This document shows positions 18,691 through 27,719 of a DNA stretch of 64,000 nucleotides, one piece after another; position 1 is the first letter of the stretch; every line of letters begins with the position of its first letter. The notes under the pieces were generated by a model that was not told the DNA's origin, did not search any database, and was given only the letters and a program-made list of their open reading frames with translations. A program made the position numbers and the translations under genes. The stretch covers positions 152,213 through 216,212 of the forward strand of contig JACRIK010000027.1 of assembly GCA_016235865.1 (NCBI GenBank), in the 5' to 3' direction. This DNA is from Planctomycetota bacterium (GTDB lineage Bacteria; Planctomycetota; MHYJ01; JACQXL01).

Positions 18691-20211
18691 ATGTTAAAAC
18701 ATCTGGTAGCTTTATTGGTTGTCCTGATGGCGGCGATTAATGCCGAGGCGCAGCAATTTCCCGCAAACGTTCCGGTTAGTCCGACCCAATCCGCTTTGGT
18801 CTATGTGGTGCCGATCAAGGGCGAGATAATGGACCGCGGGTTGGCTTACTTTGTCCGCCATGCGGTGGAGCAGGCCAAGGAAGAGAAAGCGGCGTTGATA
18901 ATATTTGAAATAGACACGCCGGGCGGGGCAGTCGGCGGCGGCGAGGAATATACTATCGGCATCTGCAATTCCATAGACCGGGCGGTGCCCATTACCACTG
19001 TGGCTTATGTCACGCACTGGGCCTGGTCGGCCGGTTCGCTCATCTCCATCTCGGCTGATAAGATTGTGATGAAACAGGTGGCTAGTATTGGTTCGGCCGA
19101 GGTTATCGCCGGAAGTGGTGATGAGAAAGAATCTATTCATCAGGAAAAATACACCTCGGCCATCAGGACTGAATTCAAGGCCCGGGCTGAGAAAAAGGGC
19201 TATTCGGCTAATCTGGCGATGGCTATGGTGGATAAGGATTTAGAGGTGCATGAAGTTATGGTAGATGGCGCGCGGCAATTCCTGACGCCCCAGGAAATCC
19301 AGGAGACCAGGAATAAAGGCAAGTTAGTGGAGGAAATTAAATTGGTTATTGCCAAAGGAAAATTACTGAATCTCTCGGCGAAAGACGCCCTGAAGTACGG
19401 GTTGGCAACCGCCATTAAGGAAGAGCGTTCCGAAATTCCGCCGTTGGTCGGCATCAGCAATTTTACATTCAAGGAGGTTACGCCCACCTGGTCCGAACAT
19501 CTGGTAATGTATATCACCTCGCCGATAGTTTCGGGTATTTTGCTACTGGCCGGATTTCTAGCGGCTTATATGGCTTATCAAACTCCCGGCACCGGACTCA
19601 TGGAAGCTATTGCCGTTGTTTGTTTCGCTCTGGTTTTCTTTGGATACCATCTAATAGGCTTGGCGGAGGTTACCGAGGTGCTGCTGTTTATTTTAGGTAT
19701 GGGATTAGTAGCCGTGGAGATTTTCCTGTTGCCCGGTTTCGGCGTATTCGTTATTAGCGGCGTTATTTTGATTATAGTAAGTTTAATAATGTCCATGCAG
19801 GGATTTGTCATCCCGGATATAAAAGGCGCACCGTGGCAATTAGTTACCCTGAAAAGGAATTTTATTGTGGTCGGCTTCGCCTTTAGTTTATCAGTGATTA
19901 TTTTTATTATAATTGCGCGTTACCTTTCGTCGGTTCCATTCTTTAACCATCTGATTCTTTCAGCTGACGTGAAAACCTCTGCCGGATTCAGCAGCGTGGC
20001 CATGGACGCCGCGCCTCTGCTGGGCAAAAAAGGCGTTGTCTTTACGGCCCTCAGGCCGGTGGGCAAGATAGCTATGCTTGATGGCAAGGGCAATCAGACC
20101 GGGGAAAATATCGAGGTGGTAACCGAAGGCGATTTTATCAATAAAGGCGAAACGGTGGTGGTCATAAATATTGACGGCAGCCGAATCGTAGTGGAGAAAA
20201 CCAAGGCATGA
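18691..20211 (+). CDS. nfeD: NfeD long form: ClpP-class membrane serine protease
   Basis: 506 aa from ATG 18691. N-terminal signal peptide, then a ClpP/crotonase-like protease domain (about 40-270) with the nucleophile region WAWSAGSLISI (family ASAG) and GGAVGGGEEYT oxyanion glycines. A block of four to five membrane helices follows (about 270-420), and a C-terminal NfeD OB-fold (about 435-506) with GKKGVVFTALRPVGKIAM. Family members cleave membrane stomatin-like proteins and help maintain membrane quality. No stomatin gene is in the window. It overlaps the next NfeD gene by 4 nt. Confidence 0.9.
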   Translation: MLKHLVALLVVLMAAINAEAQQFPANVPVSPTQSALVYVVPIKGEIMDRGLAYFVRHAVEQAKEEKAALIIFEIDTPGGAVGGGEEYTIGICNSIDRAVPITTVAYVTHWAWSAGSLISISADKIVMKQVASIGSAEVIAGSGDEKESIHQEKYTSAIRTEFKARAEKKGYSANLAMAMVDKDLEVHEVMVDGARQFLTPQEIQETRNKGKLVEEIKLVIAKGKLLNLSAKDALKYGLATAIKEERSEIPPLVGISNFTFKEVTPTWSEHLVMYITSPIVSGILLLAGFLAAYMAYQTPGTGLMEAIAVVCFALVFFGYHLIGLAEVTEVLLFILGMGLVAVEIFLLPGFGVFVISGVILIIVSLIMSMQGFVIPDIKGAPWQLVTLKRNFIVVGFAFSLSVIIFIIIARYLSSVPFFNHLILSADVKTSAGFSSVAMDAAPLLGKKGVVFTALRPVGKIAMLDGKGNQTGENIEVVTEGDFINKGETVVVINIDGSRIVVEKTKA

Positions 20212-20666
20212 GTATCGAGATAGTCATCACCATATATTTTGCGGCCCTGGCCATACTGGTTCTGGAGGTTTTTATTCCTTCAGGCGGAGTACTGGCGGTT
20301 TTAGGCGGGCTCGGGCTTGCGGTTAGTATATTTTACGGATTCCAGGAAAGCACACTTTTGGGGGTTGGGCAGATTCTGGTTTCCATCATCGCAATTCCCC
20401 TGTTGTTCTATTACGGACTCAAGAAGATGACCTTGGACAAGAAGTTGGATACCGAAGAGGGCTTTCATTCAGATAAAAGCGGGATGGATTATCTTATTAA
20501 TAAAGAAGGTATGACTTTGACTACCTTGAGACCTTCAGGTACTATTATTATTGATGGCAAGCGATACGATGTGGTGACCGAAGGCGAGATGATTGACAAA
20601 AGCACGCCGGTAAAAGTGGCCAAGATAGAAGGCGCGCGGATAATTGTCAGGACAGTTCTGAAATAA
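20208..20666 (+). CDS. Short NfeD-domain membrane protein
   Basis: 152 aa. Two or three N-terminal membrane helices (residues 5-70) followed by the NfeD OB-fold (about 90-152; GMTLTTLRPSGTIIIDGKRYDVVTEG). It lacks the protease domain. It starts inside the stop of the long NfeD gene (ATGA overlap), so the two are co-translated and probably act in one membrane complex. Confidence 0.88.
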   Translation: MSIEIVITIYFAALAILVLEVFIPSGGVLAVLGGLGLAVSIFYGFQESTLLGVGQILVSIIAIPLLFYYGLKKMTLDKKLDTEEGFHSDKSGMDYLINKEGMTLTTLRPSGTIIIDGKRYDVVTEGEMIDKSTPVKVAKIEGARIIVRTVLK

Positions 20667-20709
20667 ATGCCTGGGCAAAAGCCGCTCAAAAGTTTCCTAT
20701 TGCAGATAA

Positions 20710-20753
20710 AATTCCCCTGTTCCCCATTTATCAGGGGGATTAAGGGAGATTTA
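20710..20753. repeat. Degenerate CCCC/GGGGG spacer palindrome
   Basis: AATTCCCCTGTTCCCC on the left and AGGGGGATTAAGGGAGATT on the right lie between the convergent nfeD and larE genes. They resemble the element at 6513-6586 and could act as a bidirectional terminator. Confidence 0.45.
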
Positions 20754-20766
20754 AGGAGGCGTGTTT

Positions 20767-22005
20767 CTAAAACAACCGCATTATAAAGCTTTTGACCTGA
20801 TTGAATATTCCGCGTGCCTGAAGTTTAGCCACCTCAGAACCGTTAATCCATCTGCCCTGGCAGATCATACAGGCCGAGATCTTTACGTCAGGCAATTCCA
20901 GGCCTCTGATTACCGACATATTGGTAAAGCAAGCCGGACATTTGGCGGTGGTCATGGTTTCCTGTGGGGTGGCCGACTGGGGCAGATTGAATCTAATTTT
21001 GTCGCCGACCGCCTTTTCCATTTCGTTGATATTAAACCAGATGCCGCCGCACTTCTCGCACTGTCGGTAGCGGGTATTCTTGGTGACGGTCTCGTAGAGT
21101 TTCTGGTCCTGGCAGTGCGGGCAAGTAAAATAGGCTACGGCCAAATCCATTTCGGCGCCGGGTGTCTGTGCTTCCTGAACCGCTTCTTCCGTTGAGAGAG
21201 TCGAGATATTCTTATTCATACTACCGCTCCTGTACCCTTCCAAGTCAAGGGTCACGTAATCAAAACCTAAGTCCTGGAGTTTGGTAACAATCGGCTCTCT
21301 CTGGCTGATGAGATTAGTTAACTGCGAGACCTCAACCTCAATCCGGGCCATATTCTGATGAGACCGCACCCGGCAGACCCTGAAGCCCAGTTTATGCAGC
21401 AGTTCTTCTGCCTCTTCCACCCTTTTCAGTTTGTCAACCGTGATTTCCTCGCCATAAGGGAATCTTGAGGCAAGGCAGGCATAAGCAGGTTTGTCCCAGC
21501 TTGGGACATTGAGTAACTGGGAAAGTTCTCGAACCTCCTTTTTGTTCAAACCGGCTTCTGCCAGCGGCGAGCGGACCTTCAATTCGCACGCCGCTTGTCG
21601 TCCGGGTCGATAATCTCCTTCATCAGAGAGAGTCGTTCCATCCAGAACATCTGGAACGTCTTCTTTATCGGCAATCTCCCGTAATTTCTTGAATAATTCT
21701 TGTTTGCAATAATAACACCGGTTTACGGGATTGCGGGAAAACTCCTCTGATGACAGTTCCGAGGTGTGGATAATGCGGTGGTTTAATCCCATCTGGCGGG
21801 CGAAGGCAACGGCTTCTTCGTACTCTTTTTGGGGATAGGTTTCGGAAACGGCCGTGACGGCAATACTCTTATTTTTCAGGATGGCATTGCAGGCAAAGGC
21901 CAGGAAGGTGCTGTCCACGCCGCCGGAGTAGGCCACCACAGCCGAGGGCATCCGGCGGATGATATCCTGGAGCTTTTGGTACTTTTGTTGCAACTCTTTT
22001 TCCAT
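20767..22005 (-). CDS. larE: LarE sulfur transferase fused to zinc-ribbon (zf-TFIIB-like) domains
   Basis: 412 aa. Residues 1-270 are LarE, the ATP-dependent enzyme that adds sulfur to the nickel-pincer nucleotide cofactor: PP-loop SGGVDS (27-32), NRCYYCK, and the PAYACLASR cysteine region that donates sulfur or holds an Fe-S cluster. Residues about 285-412 contain two CxxC...CxxC units (CPHC/CEKC followed by GGIWFN, CPAC/CMIC followed by GRWINGSE), as in zf-TFIIB. LarE is normally about 270 aa, so this is a fusion. No larB, larC or larA neighbour is present. It shares 1 nt with the upstream gene's stop. Confidence 0.88.
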   Translation of the reverse strand: MEKELQQKYQKLQDIIRRMPSAVVAYSGGVDSTFLAFACNAILKNKSIAVTAVSETYPQKEYEEAVAFARQMGLNHRIIHTSELSSEEFSRNPVNRCYYCKQELFKKLREIADKEDVPDVLDGTTLSDEGDYRPGRQAACELKVRSPLAEAGLNKKEVRELSQLLNVPSWDKPAYACLASRFPYGEEITVDKLKRVEEAEELLHKLGFRVCRVRSHQNMARIEVEVSQLTNLISQREPIVTKLQDLGFDYVTLDLEGYRSGSMNKNISTLSTEEAVQEAQTPGAEMDLAVAYFTCPHCQDQKLYETVTKNTRYRQCEKCGGIWFNINEMEKAVGDKIRFNLPQSATPQETMTTAKCPACFTNMSVIRGLELPDVKISACMICQGRWINGSEVAKLQARGIFNQVKSFIMRLF

Positions 22006-22850
22006 CAGGAATTGTTTCTCTTCGGAGGAGGCGCGTCTTTATGCTTGCTGAAAAGTGACATGGTTTCTTTTCTTTCTTTACGACCGGTGCGAACCACATA
22101 AAAGAAAATAAACATCAGGATTGCCCCTAAAACAACCGCGATCAGCCACTGGAATTTTCGGGCGGCTTCAGGCGGCGGATGGACCACTTTGGTTATCTTC
22201 CGTCCGATGATAAACGGCGCGGAATTATGGGTCTTGCCGCTTCGGCCTTTGGCCCGGGCATCCAATTCATATAGCGCTATTTTCAGGAATGCCCCTTCCA
22301 CCTCCACCTCATCAGCCAGAGAACGGTCTTCCGCCAGGTTCTTCAACGGCTCATTGGGCTTGTCAATAAGATGGAAGAAATAAAATTCATCGGTGGATGG
22401 GTTGCCGATCATCCCCGAATAGTAAACGTCCACGCCGGCGGTATTGGTCCGCAATGTGTAAGGATTCAGAAATAAAAGGACTCCTTTACAATAGATGAGT
22501 TCTCCGCGGTATTTTTCTGGCGTCTTCATCAGGTTTTCAAAGGTGATTTCCGGCCTTATTTTTGCGGAAATCTTATCCGGATTAAGGCGGCTGATGTATT
22601 TAAGAAGCACGTTATACGGGGCGTCCTGTTCTATCGGCGTGCGGTCATTGACATTATCCAATTGCCCTTCAAACATTTTTATTATTACTGGCGGAGTGCC
22701 TGTAACCGGGGTCGGAGTAGTCGGGGAAATAGCCGTTGGTTCCGGCGGTAAGGTTTCTTTTGGTTGCGGAGACTGGGTAGCATTCTGACCGAAGACATAT
22801 AACGGCAGTATTAGTAATGCCGACAAACCGATAATGTTAAGCAATCTCAT
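22005..22850 (-). CDS. Exported single-pass membrane protein, unknown
   Basis: 281 aa. Signal peptide (residues 1-21), Pro/Thr-rich linker to about 55, a globular region (about 70-220) and one C-terminal membrane helix (about 234-256) followed by a Lys/Arg-rich cytoplasmic tail. No family recognised. It is the middle gene of a PilZ / this / LarE run with gaps of 4 nt and a 1-nt overlap, so it is co-expressed with them. Confidence 0.65.
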   Translation of the reverse strand: MRLLNIIGLSALLILPLYVFGQNATQSPQPKETLPPEPTAISPTTPTPVTGTPPVIIKMFEGQLDNVNDRTPIEQDAPYNVLLKYISRLNPDKISAKIRPEITFENLMKTPEKYRGELIYCKGVLLFLNPYTLRTNTAGVDVYYSGMIGNPSTDEFYFFHLIDKPNEPLKNLAEDRSLADEVEVEGAFLKIALYELDARAKGRSGKTHNSAPFIIGRKITKVVHPPPEAARKFQWLIAVVLGAILMFIFFYVVRTGRKERKETMSLFSKHKDAPPPKRNNS

Positions 22851-22854
22851 AATT

Positions 22855-23256
22855 TTAAGACGGCAACTGGTTACGGATAATAAACCTGAATATTTTATCG
22901 GTGTCTTTAGTGGTGATTTCCTTAAACTTTAATCCCATTGTGCAGATATGGGCGTTCTCGTCAACGGTTTCAATCCAGGCGGCCCGGGTTAGGATTTTTA
23001 TCGGCTCTTCTTCATTCGGCAGCGAGAAGTTAATCCCGATAACCATTCTCTGCATCAGGAGTTCAGGCACCCAGCGTGGGTCAGGGATGGGACCAGAAAT
23101 CATAATACCGCCGCCGCTGATATTAGTAACCTTACCTTGGTAGATTTTGTCAAGGTTTGGGTCAGAGATACTGGAGCCCAAGAATTTATAGCGGACCACC
23201 AGTTCGCTTCTGATACGGACATATTCCCTGCGGTCAGAATCAAATAAACTTCCCAT
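22855..23256 (-). CDS. PilZ domain protein (c-di-GMP receptor)
   Basis: 133 aa, essentially one PilZ domain. Both binding motifs are intact: RREYVR near the N-terminus (RxxxR) and NISGGG at about residue 47 ([DN]xSxxG). It should bind cyclic di-GMP in the cytoplasm. Good SD (AAGGAG) precedes ATG 23256. It is the first gene of a three-gene minus-strand unit with a membrane protein and LarE. Confidence 0.9.
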   Translation of the reverse strand: MGSLFDSDRREYVRIRSELVVRYKFLGSSISDPNLDKIYQGKVTNISGGGIMISGPIPDPRWVPELLMQRMVIGINFSLPNEEEPIKILTRAAWIETVDENAHICTMGLKFKEITTKDTDKIFRFIIRNQLPS

Positions 23257-23377
23257 AATTATAATCTCCTTTTACTGCCCGTGCGATACGTAGTGAGTTT
23301 GCGGACAGTTAGACCCCGATGAATATCGGGGTATGCAATAATTCTTACTTCGCTGGCGTAACTAACCGGCTCTAAAC

Positions 23378-23466
23378 GGAGAGGCTGGGATTTGAACCCA
23401 GGGTAAGGGAAAACCCCCTACAACGGCTTAGCAAGCCGCCGCCATCAACCACTCGGCCACCTCTCC
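23378..23466 (-). tRNA. tRNA-Ser (GCT)
   Basis: 89-nt class II tRNA on the minus strand. Acceptor GGAGAGG pairs with CCTCTCC, anticodon loop TTGCTAA gives anticodon GCT (Ser, AGC/AGU codons), long variable arm and TTCAAAT T-loop are present. No encoded CCA. Confidence 0.95.
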
Positions 23467-23698
23467 TTAGAAGTTAGTTAGGACTCAGCTACTTACTAAT
23501 TCTTATCTCAGCAGTTTTTGCCGGGATTAGTCAGTCACATTGTGTGACATCTAACTATATTTGTTAATTTATTTACCAATAATTAGCCAGCCTGTCAAGA
23601 AACTCCCGGACCAAAATAAAGGGTGTTATTTTGTGCTCGGTAATAATTAGAATGCTAAATTGTTTGATATTTCCGTTCCTTAATTATATTATTAGAAT
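23467..23698. other. Spacer between tRNA-Ser and the HD-GYP gene
   Basis: 232 bp of AT-rich sequence. Apart from the HD-GYP promoter at its end I see no gene, strong hairpin or repeat. Confidence 0.5.
23664..23692 (+). promoter_or_regulatory. Leaderless-type promoter of the HD-GYP gene
   Basis: TTGATA (23664-23669), 17-bp spacer, TATTAT (23687-23692), then 6 nt to ATG 23699. There is no SD in front of the ATG, so the transcript start is predicted at or next to the start codon. Confidence 0.6.
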
Positions 23699-24889
23699 AT
23701 GCCCGAACAGATAAGATTCTCGTTTAATAATCTAATCTCGGCTTTATCACTTTCTCTTGATTTACTCACTACTGAGACTATTAATCATCACCGCCGGGTT
23801 ACCCTTATTGCCACCCAATTGGCTAAAAACCTGAGATTAAGCGAGGAAGAATACACAAAAGCCTTTTACGCATCACAACTCCACGATGTTGGCGTGATTT
23901 CTTCCAATGATAAACTTAATATAATGAAGTTTGACTATGTGGACAGCCAGCCGCATTGCGAGCGTGGCAGTTCGGTTTTACAGGAATCGGCGCTTCTCCG
24001 GGATTTATCTTTTATCATAAGGCATCACCACGATCGCTGGCTCGGCCCCAATAAATCAGGGTTAATTAAAGACAGCATCCCGCTACTGAGTCAGGTTATT
24101 TATCTGGCTGACCGTCTATCGGTCCTTATCTCAAACAGCAAGTACGTCCTAGAGCAAAAATCAGGCATCATTAACAAGATTAAAAGCTTCAGCGGGACAT
24201 TTTTTAATCCTGATTTAGTCTTGGCATTAAATCGGGTATCACGCCACGACGGGTTTTGGCTTGACCTGACCAGTGGAATGATAGAACACCAGCTTATTTA
24301 TTTTACGCCACCGAAAAAGAGCGAGGTGACATTGGAACAGGCAATAGATATCGCCCGCATTTTTGAGATTATTGTTGATAACAAGAGTCATTATACGCAC
24401 ACCCATTCTCAGGGCGTGAGGAAATTAGCCCTGCGGCTGGCCAAGGAATTGGGGTTCAATGACGATGGTTTGAAAAAGATAGAAATCGCTGCCTCATTGC
24501 ACGATCTGGGCAAGCTGGCCGTGGCTGACGAAATATTGGAAAAACCCGCATCTCTGACCCCGACTGAATACAGCATGATAAAAAAGCATTCTTATTATAC
24601 ATATAATATTCTGCGGTTGATAGGGGGGTTTGACGAGATTACCAAATGGTCGGCCTTGCATCACGAGCGGCTTGACAGCAGCGGATATCCTTTCAGCCAC
24701 GACCGGGATACCTTGCCTCTGGGTGCCCGGATTATTGCTGTGGCCGACGTCTTTACCGCGCTAACTGAAGACCGACCATACCGGCGCAAGTTGCCGGCCG
24801 ACCAAGCCGTCAGGTTAATGGAACAGCAGGTCAAACAAAGCATCCTGGACGGGAATATCGTTGAAGTCCTCAAAAAAATCATATCATAA
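23699..24889 (+). CDS. Tandem HD / HD-GYP domain protein
   Basis: 396 aa with two HD-type domains. The first (about 20-170) has LHDVG and a HHHDRW segment and looks partly degenerate. The second (about 215-390) is HD-GYP with LHDLGKLAV, KKHSYYTYNIL, and HHERLDSSGYP, close to the canonical HHExxDGxGYP, plus the DVFTALTEDRPYR motif. It is probably a cytoplasmic c-di-GMP phosphodiesterase, with no sensory domain other than the first HD. With the two PilZ proteins nearby it fits a local c-di-GMP theme. Confidence 0.85.
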   Translation: MPEQIRFSFNNLISALSLSLDLLTTETINHHRRVTLIATQLAKNLRLSEEEYTKAFYASQLHDVGVISSNDKLNIMKFDYVDSQPHCERGSSVLQESALLRDLSFIIRHHHDRWLGPNKSGLIKDSIPLLSQVIYLADRLSVLISNSKYVLEQKSGIINKIKSFSGTFFNPDLVLALNRVSRHDGFWLDLTSGMIEHQLIYFTPPKKSEVTLEQAIDIARIFEIIVDNKSHYTHTHSQGVRKLALRLAKELGFNDDGLKKIEIAASLHDLGKLAVADEILEKPASLTPTEYSMIKKHSYYTYNILRLIGGFDEITKWSALHHERLDSSGYPFSHDRDTLPLGARIIAVADVFTALTEDRPYRRKLPADQAVRLMEQQVKQSILDGNIVEVLKKIIS

Positions 24890-24934
24890 AAATCGTCGCT
24901 AACCGCATCTTAATCGCAGCCTCATTTAGAAATG

Positions 24935-24962
24935 TTGACATAGTTTTAATATTTAGTATAAC
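24935..24962 (+). promoter_or_regulatory. Promoter of tRNA-His
   Basis: TTGACA (24935-24940), 16-bp spacer, TATAAC (24957-24962), about 48 bp before the tRNA. Confidence 0.6.
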
Positions 24963-25010
24963 TATGCACACTAAAAATATGTTTGCCTGTTTTAAAGTAG
25001 GTAACATTTG

Positions 25011-25087
25011 GTGGGTGTAGCTCAAATGGTTAGAGCGTCAGACTGTGGCTCTGAAGGTTGCGGGTTCGATCCCCGTCACTCACCCCA
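25011..25087 (+). tRNA. tRNA-His (GTG)
   Basis: Anticodon stem TCAGA/TCTGA with loop CTGTGGC gives GTG. Acceptor GTGGGTG pairs with CACTCAC. A G precedes at 25010 opposite discriminator C, the extra G-1 expected of tRNA-His. CCA is encoded (25085-25087). Confidence 0.97.
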
Positions 25088-25115
25088 CATTTGAAGCTTG
25101 CGAGAGAAAGATGCT

Positions 25116-26252
25116 ATGAAGTTACAACATGATTGCAATAACCAGGTGTCTGAAAAAGAGATTGCCCGGCTGGTCCGTAAAAATGGAACACCGCTATTTA
25201 TTATTAAGCGGTCCGGTTTATGCGCCAGTTTGAAAAGGTTTAAGACGCTACTGCCTCGGGTTGAGCCGTTTTATGCGGTTAAGGCCAATTCGCACCCCGA
25301 GATTCTTAAGGTCTTTGCCCGCAAGGGCGCCTCGTTTGACGTGGCCTCCCAGGGCGAAATGGAGTCGCTTTTTAAACTGGGCGTGCCGGCCAACCGGATG
25401 CTCTTTGCTAATACCATGAAACGGGCCGAGACATTGAAGTTCGTTAAGAAAAATGGTATTAATCTGATGACCTTTGATTCGGAATACGAGCTGTATAAAA
25501 TAAGCGAAGTGGCGCCAGGATCCAAAGTCATGGTTCGGGTCAAGGTGTCCAATGTCGGTTCGATCGTAGAGCTTTCCGTAAAATTCGGGGTTGAACCGTC
25601 TGATGCGATTGCGTTGTTAATCAAGGCCCATAAATTGGGTTTAAAACCGGTGGGTGTGAGTTTCCATGTAGGTTCCCAATGCCTTAAGGTGGAAAACTAC
25701 ATCGAGGCCCTGGAAATGGCTTCCATTATTTTCCGCGACGCCAAGCTCAAGCAGCTGCCTCTTCAAATGCTCGATATCGGCGGCGGATTCCCCATCAGTC
25801 ATTTTGATTTCGAGAGCGATTACTTCGCCGAGATGGCGCCGACGATCAACAAAGAGATTAACCGGCTCTTTGATCCGTCGGTCCGGATTATCGCCGAACC
25901 GGGCCGGGCTCTGGTTGGTTCGGCTTGCACCCTGGCCATGAAGATTATCGGCAAGTCCATTCGCTTTAACAAGCACTGGTATTATCTGGACGACGGCATT
26001 TACGGCTCGCTTTCCGGATTGCTTTACGATCATTGCAAATACCAGTACCGGGCGCTGAAGAAGGGCAAGCCCCAGATATCCACCCTGGCCGGGCCGACCT
26101 GCGACGGGCTGGATGTGATTTCCAATACCGAGGAAATGCCGGAATTGGAGATAGGCGATATTATTTATACACCGAATATCGGAGCATATAGTATTGCCAG
26201 CGCCACGGATTTCAACAGTATTCCCAGGGCCAGGGTCGTGGCCATTGATTAG
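25116..26252 (+). CDS. Type III PLP decarboxylase (ornithine/lysine decarboxylase family)
   Basis: 378 aa, alanine-racemase-fold decarboxylase of the eukaryotic-type ODC/LDC group. PLP lysine Lys56 in FYAVKAN, SFHVGSQC, the phosphate-binding GGGFP, EPGRALV, and the C-terminal GPTCDGLDVI with the active-site Cys/Asp are all present. It makes putrescine or cadaverine from ornithine or lysine in the cytoplasm. Start 25116 is preferred over the TTG at 25098. The next gene, 39 nt downstream, is a deoxyhypusine-synthase homologue, so the pair probably makes a polyamine. Confidence 0.92.
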   Translation: MKLQHDCNNQVSEKEIARLVRKNGTPLFIIKRSGLCASLKRFKTLLPRVEPFYAVKANSHPEILKVFARKGASFDVASQGEMESLFKLGVPANRMLFANTMKRAETLKFVKKNGINLMTFDSEYELYKISEVAPGSKVMVRVKVSNVGSIVELSVKFGVEPSDAIALLIKAHKLGLKPVGVSFHVGSQCLKVENYIEALEMASIIFRDAKLKQLPLQMLDIGGGFPISHFDFESDYFAEMAPTINKEINRLFDPSVRIIAEPGRALVGSACTLAMKIIGKSIRFNKHWYYLDDGIYGSLSGLLYDHCKYQYRALKKGKPQISTLAGPTCDGLDVISNTEEMPELEIGDIIYTPNIGAYSIASATDFNSIPRARVVAID

Positions 26253-26291
26253 TAATTTATAGGTTTTTCTAAATAAGGAAAGGAGACCATA

Positions 26292-27455
26292 ATGAAACGA
26301 GACCATCGCATGCGAGAGGACTTGTCCGATATGCCGGACTGGCTAAAGAAAAAACACTGCCCGCATAAAGCCAAATATTTATCAGGCAAGAAAATCTGTC
26401 CTCCTCCGATTACTGGAAAAGAAACTCTGGTTACTTTAATTGACGAATCATTTTTGGCCTATAATTCAGCCCGACTCAAAGAGGGTTGCCGTTTGTTTAC
26501 CGAGAAGATGTTGGGTAAGGATGTAACCGTGGGTATGAGTTTGGCCGGCGCTCTGACCCCGGCCGGTCTGGGTTCGGCCGCCATCGTGCCGTTAATCAAT
26601 GCCGGGTTTGTTGATTGGATTGTCGGGACAGGAGCCAATATGTATCACGATATGCATTTTGCCTTTAACGTCCATCCTCGGGTCGGGACCCATTTGGCCG
26701 ATGATGCGGACCTGAGGCGCAATGACGTGGTGCGTATTTATGATATCTTCCTGAGTTATTCTGATTCGCTCATGGGTACGGACGAAATCCTGCGCAATAT
26801 CCTCCGGAGCCAGGACTTCCAGAAGGAAATGGGCACCGGTGAATTTTACTATTTACTTGGTCGATATATGAATGAATGGGAGGGGAAGACCAAACAGAAA
26901 AATGTTTCAGTGCTGGCCGCGGCCTACCGGGCCGGCGTGCCGGTCTACACCTCATCGCCGGGCGACTCAACCATTGGTATGAATATCGCCGGGGTGGAAC
27001 TGGAAGGCAACAAGCTGCGTATCAATCCGTCCATGGATGTCAATGAAACCACGGCTATTGTGCTGGAAGCCAAGCGTTCAGGTGGAAAGTCTGGGGTATT
27101 ATTAATCGGCGGGGGCAGCCCCAAGAACTTTATGCTCCAGACCGAGCCACAGATTCAGGAGGTGCTCAGGATAAAAGAAGTCGGGCACGACTTTTTCTTC
27201 CAGATAACCGACGCCCGGCCGGATACCGGCGGCCTTTCCGGCGCCACGCCGCACGAGGCGGTCAGCTGGGGTAAGATTGACCCGGATATGCTGCCTGATG
27301 CCTTGGTCTGTTATTTGGATGCCACCGTGGCGTTGCCGTTATTGGTTCATTATGCACTGGCCCGGCATAAAAAGCGGCCGTTAAAAAGATTGTATTTCAG
27401 ACGTCAGGAATACCTGGAAAAATTGGTTCGGGAATACTTTGCGCATAATAAGTAG
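26292..27455 (+). CDS. Deoxyhypusine-synthase-like protein (probable homospermidine/polyamine synthase)
   Basis: 387 aa, Rossmann-like DHS family: [17 protein letters not shown] (NAD site), [20 protein letters not shown], and the C-terminal EAVSWGKI containing the catalytic lysine. Bacteria lack eIF5A, and bacterial DHS homologues are thought to use a free diamine as acceptor, giving homospermidine-type polyamines from spermidine or putrescine. Its place right after the decarboxylase supports that reading. SD AAAGGAGA lies before the ATG. Confidence 0.88.
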   Translation: MKRDHRMREDLSDMPDWLKKKHCPHKAKYLSGKKICPPPITGKETLVTLIDESFLAYNSARLKEGCRLFTEKMLGKDVTVGMSLAGALTPAGLGSAAIVPLINAGFVDWIVGTGANMYHDMHFAFNVHPRVGTHLADDADLRRNDVVRIYDIFLSYSDSLMGTDEILRNILRSQDFQKEMGTGEFYYLLGRYMNEWEGKTKQKNVSVLAAAYRAGVPVYTSSPGDSTIGMNIAGVELEGNKLRINPSMDVNETTAIVLEAKRSGGKSGVLLIGGGSPKNFMLQTEPQIQEVLRIKEVGHDFFFQITDARPDTGGLSGATPHEAVSWGKIDPDMLPDALVCYLDATVALPLLVHYALARHKKRPLKRLYFRRQEYLEKLVREYFAHNK

Positions 27456-27467
27456 GTTTGATATAAT
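27439..27467 (+). promoter_or_regulatory. Promoter of the tRNA-Lys/tRNA-Arg pair
   Basis: TTGCGC (27439-27444, inside the end of the DHS-like gene), 17-bp spacer, perfect TATAAT (27462-27467), 13 bp before tRNA-Lys. Confidence 0.6.
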
Positions 27468-27480
27468 CGGTGAATGTTAT

Positions 27481-27553
27481 ACGCCCGTAGCTCAGCTGGT
27501 AGAGCAGCTGATTCTTAATCAGCGGGTCGCCCGTTCGATTCGGGCCGGGCGTA
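27481..27553 (+). tRNA. tRNA-Lys (CTT)
   Basis: Anticodon stem GCTGA/TCAGC with loop TTCTTAA gives CTT. Acceptor ACGCCCG pairs with CGGGCGT, T-loop TTCGATT, discriminator A, CCA not encoded. Confidence 0.95.
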
Positions 27554-27643
27554 CTTTCAAATACAGAATAGAGATGAAAGCGGAAAGATGATAGGCGGAT
27601 AATCTTTCATCTGTTTTCTCCCATCTTTTATCTCTTCATAAAT

Positions 27644-27717
27644 GTCCCCGTAGCTCAGCTGGATAGAGCAACTGATTTCTAATCAGTAGGTCGTGTGTTC
27701 GAATCACACCGGGGATA
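27644..27717 (+). tRNA. tRNA-Arg (TCT)
   Basis: Anticodon stem ACTGA/TCAGT with loop TTTCTAA gives TCT (Arg, AGA). Acceptor GTCCCCG pairs with CGGGGAT (one G-T end pair), T-loop TTCGAAT, CCA not encoded. Confidence 0.95.
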
Positions 27718-27719
27718 TT

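Noticed and set aside
23312-23331. Intrinsic terminator after tRNA-Ser
   Set aside because: The stem is good but no U-run follows on the minus strand, and the same hairpin occurs elsewhere as a dispersed repeat.
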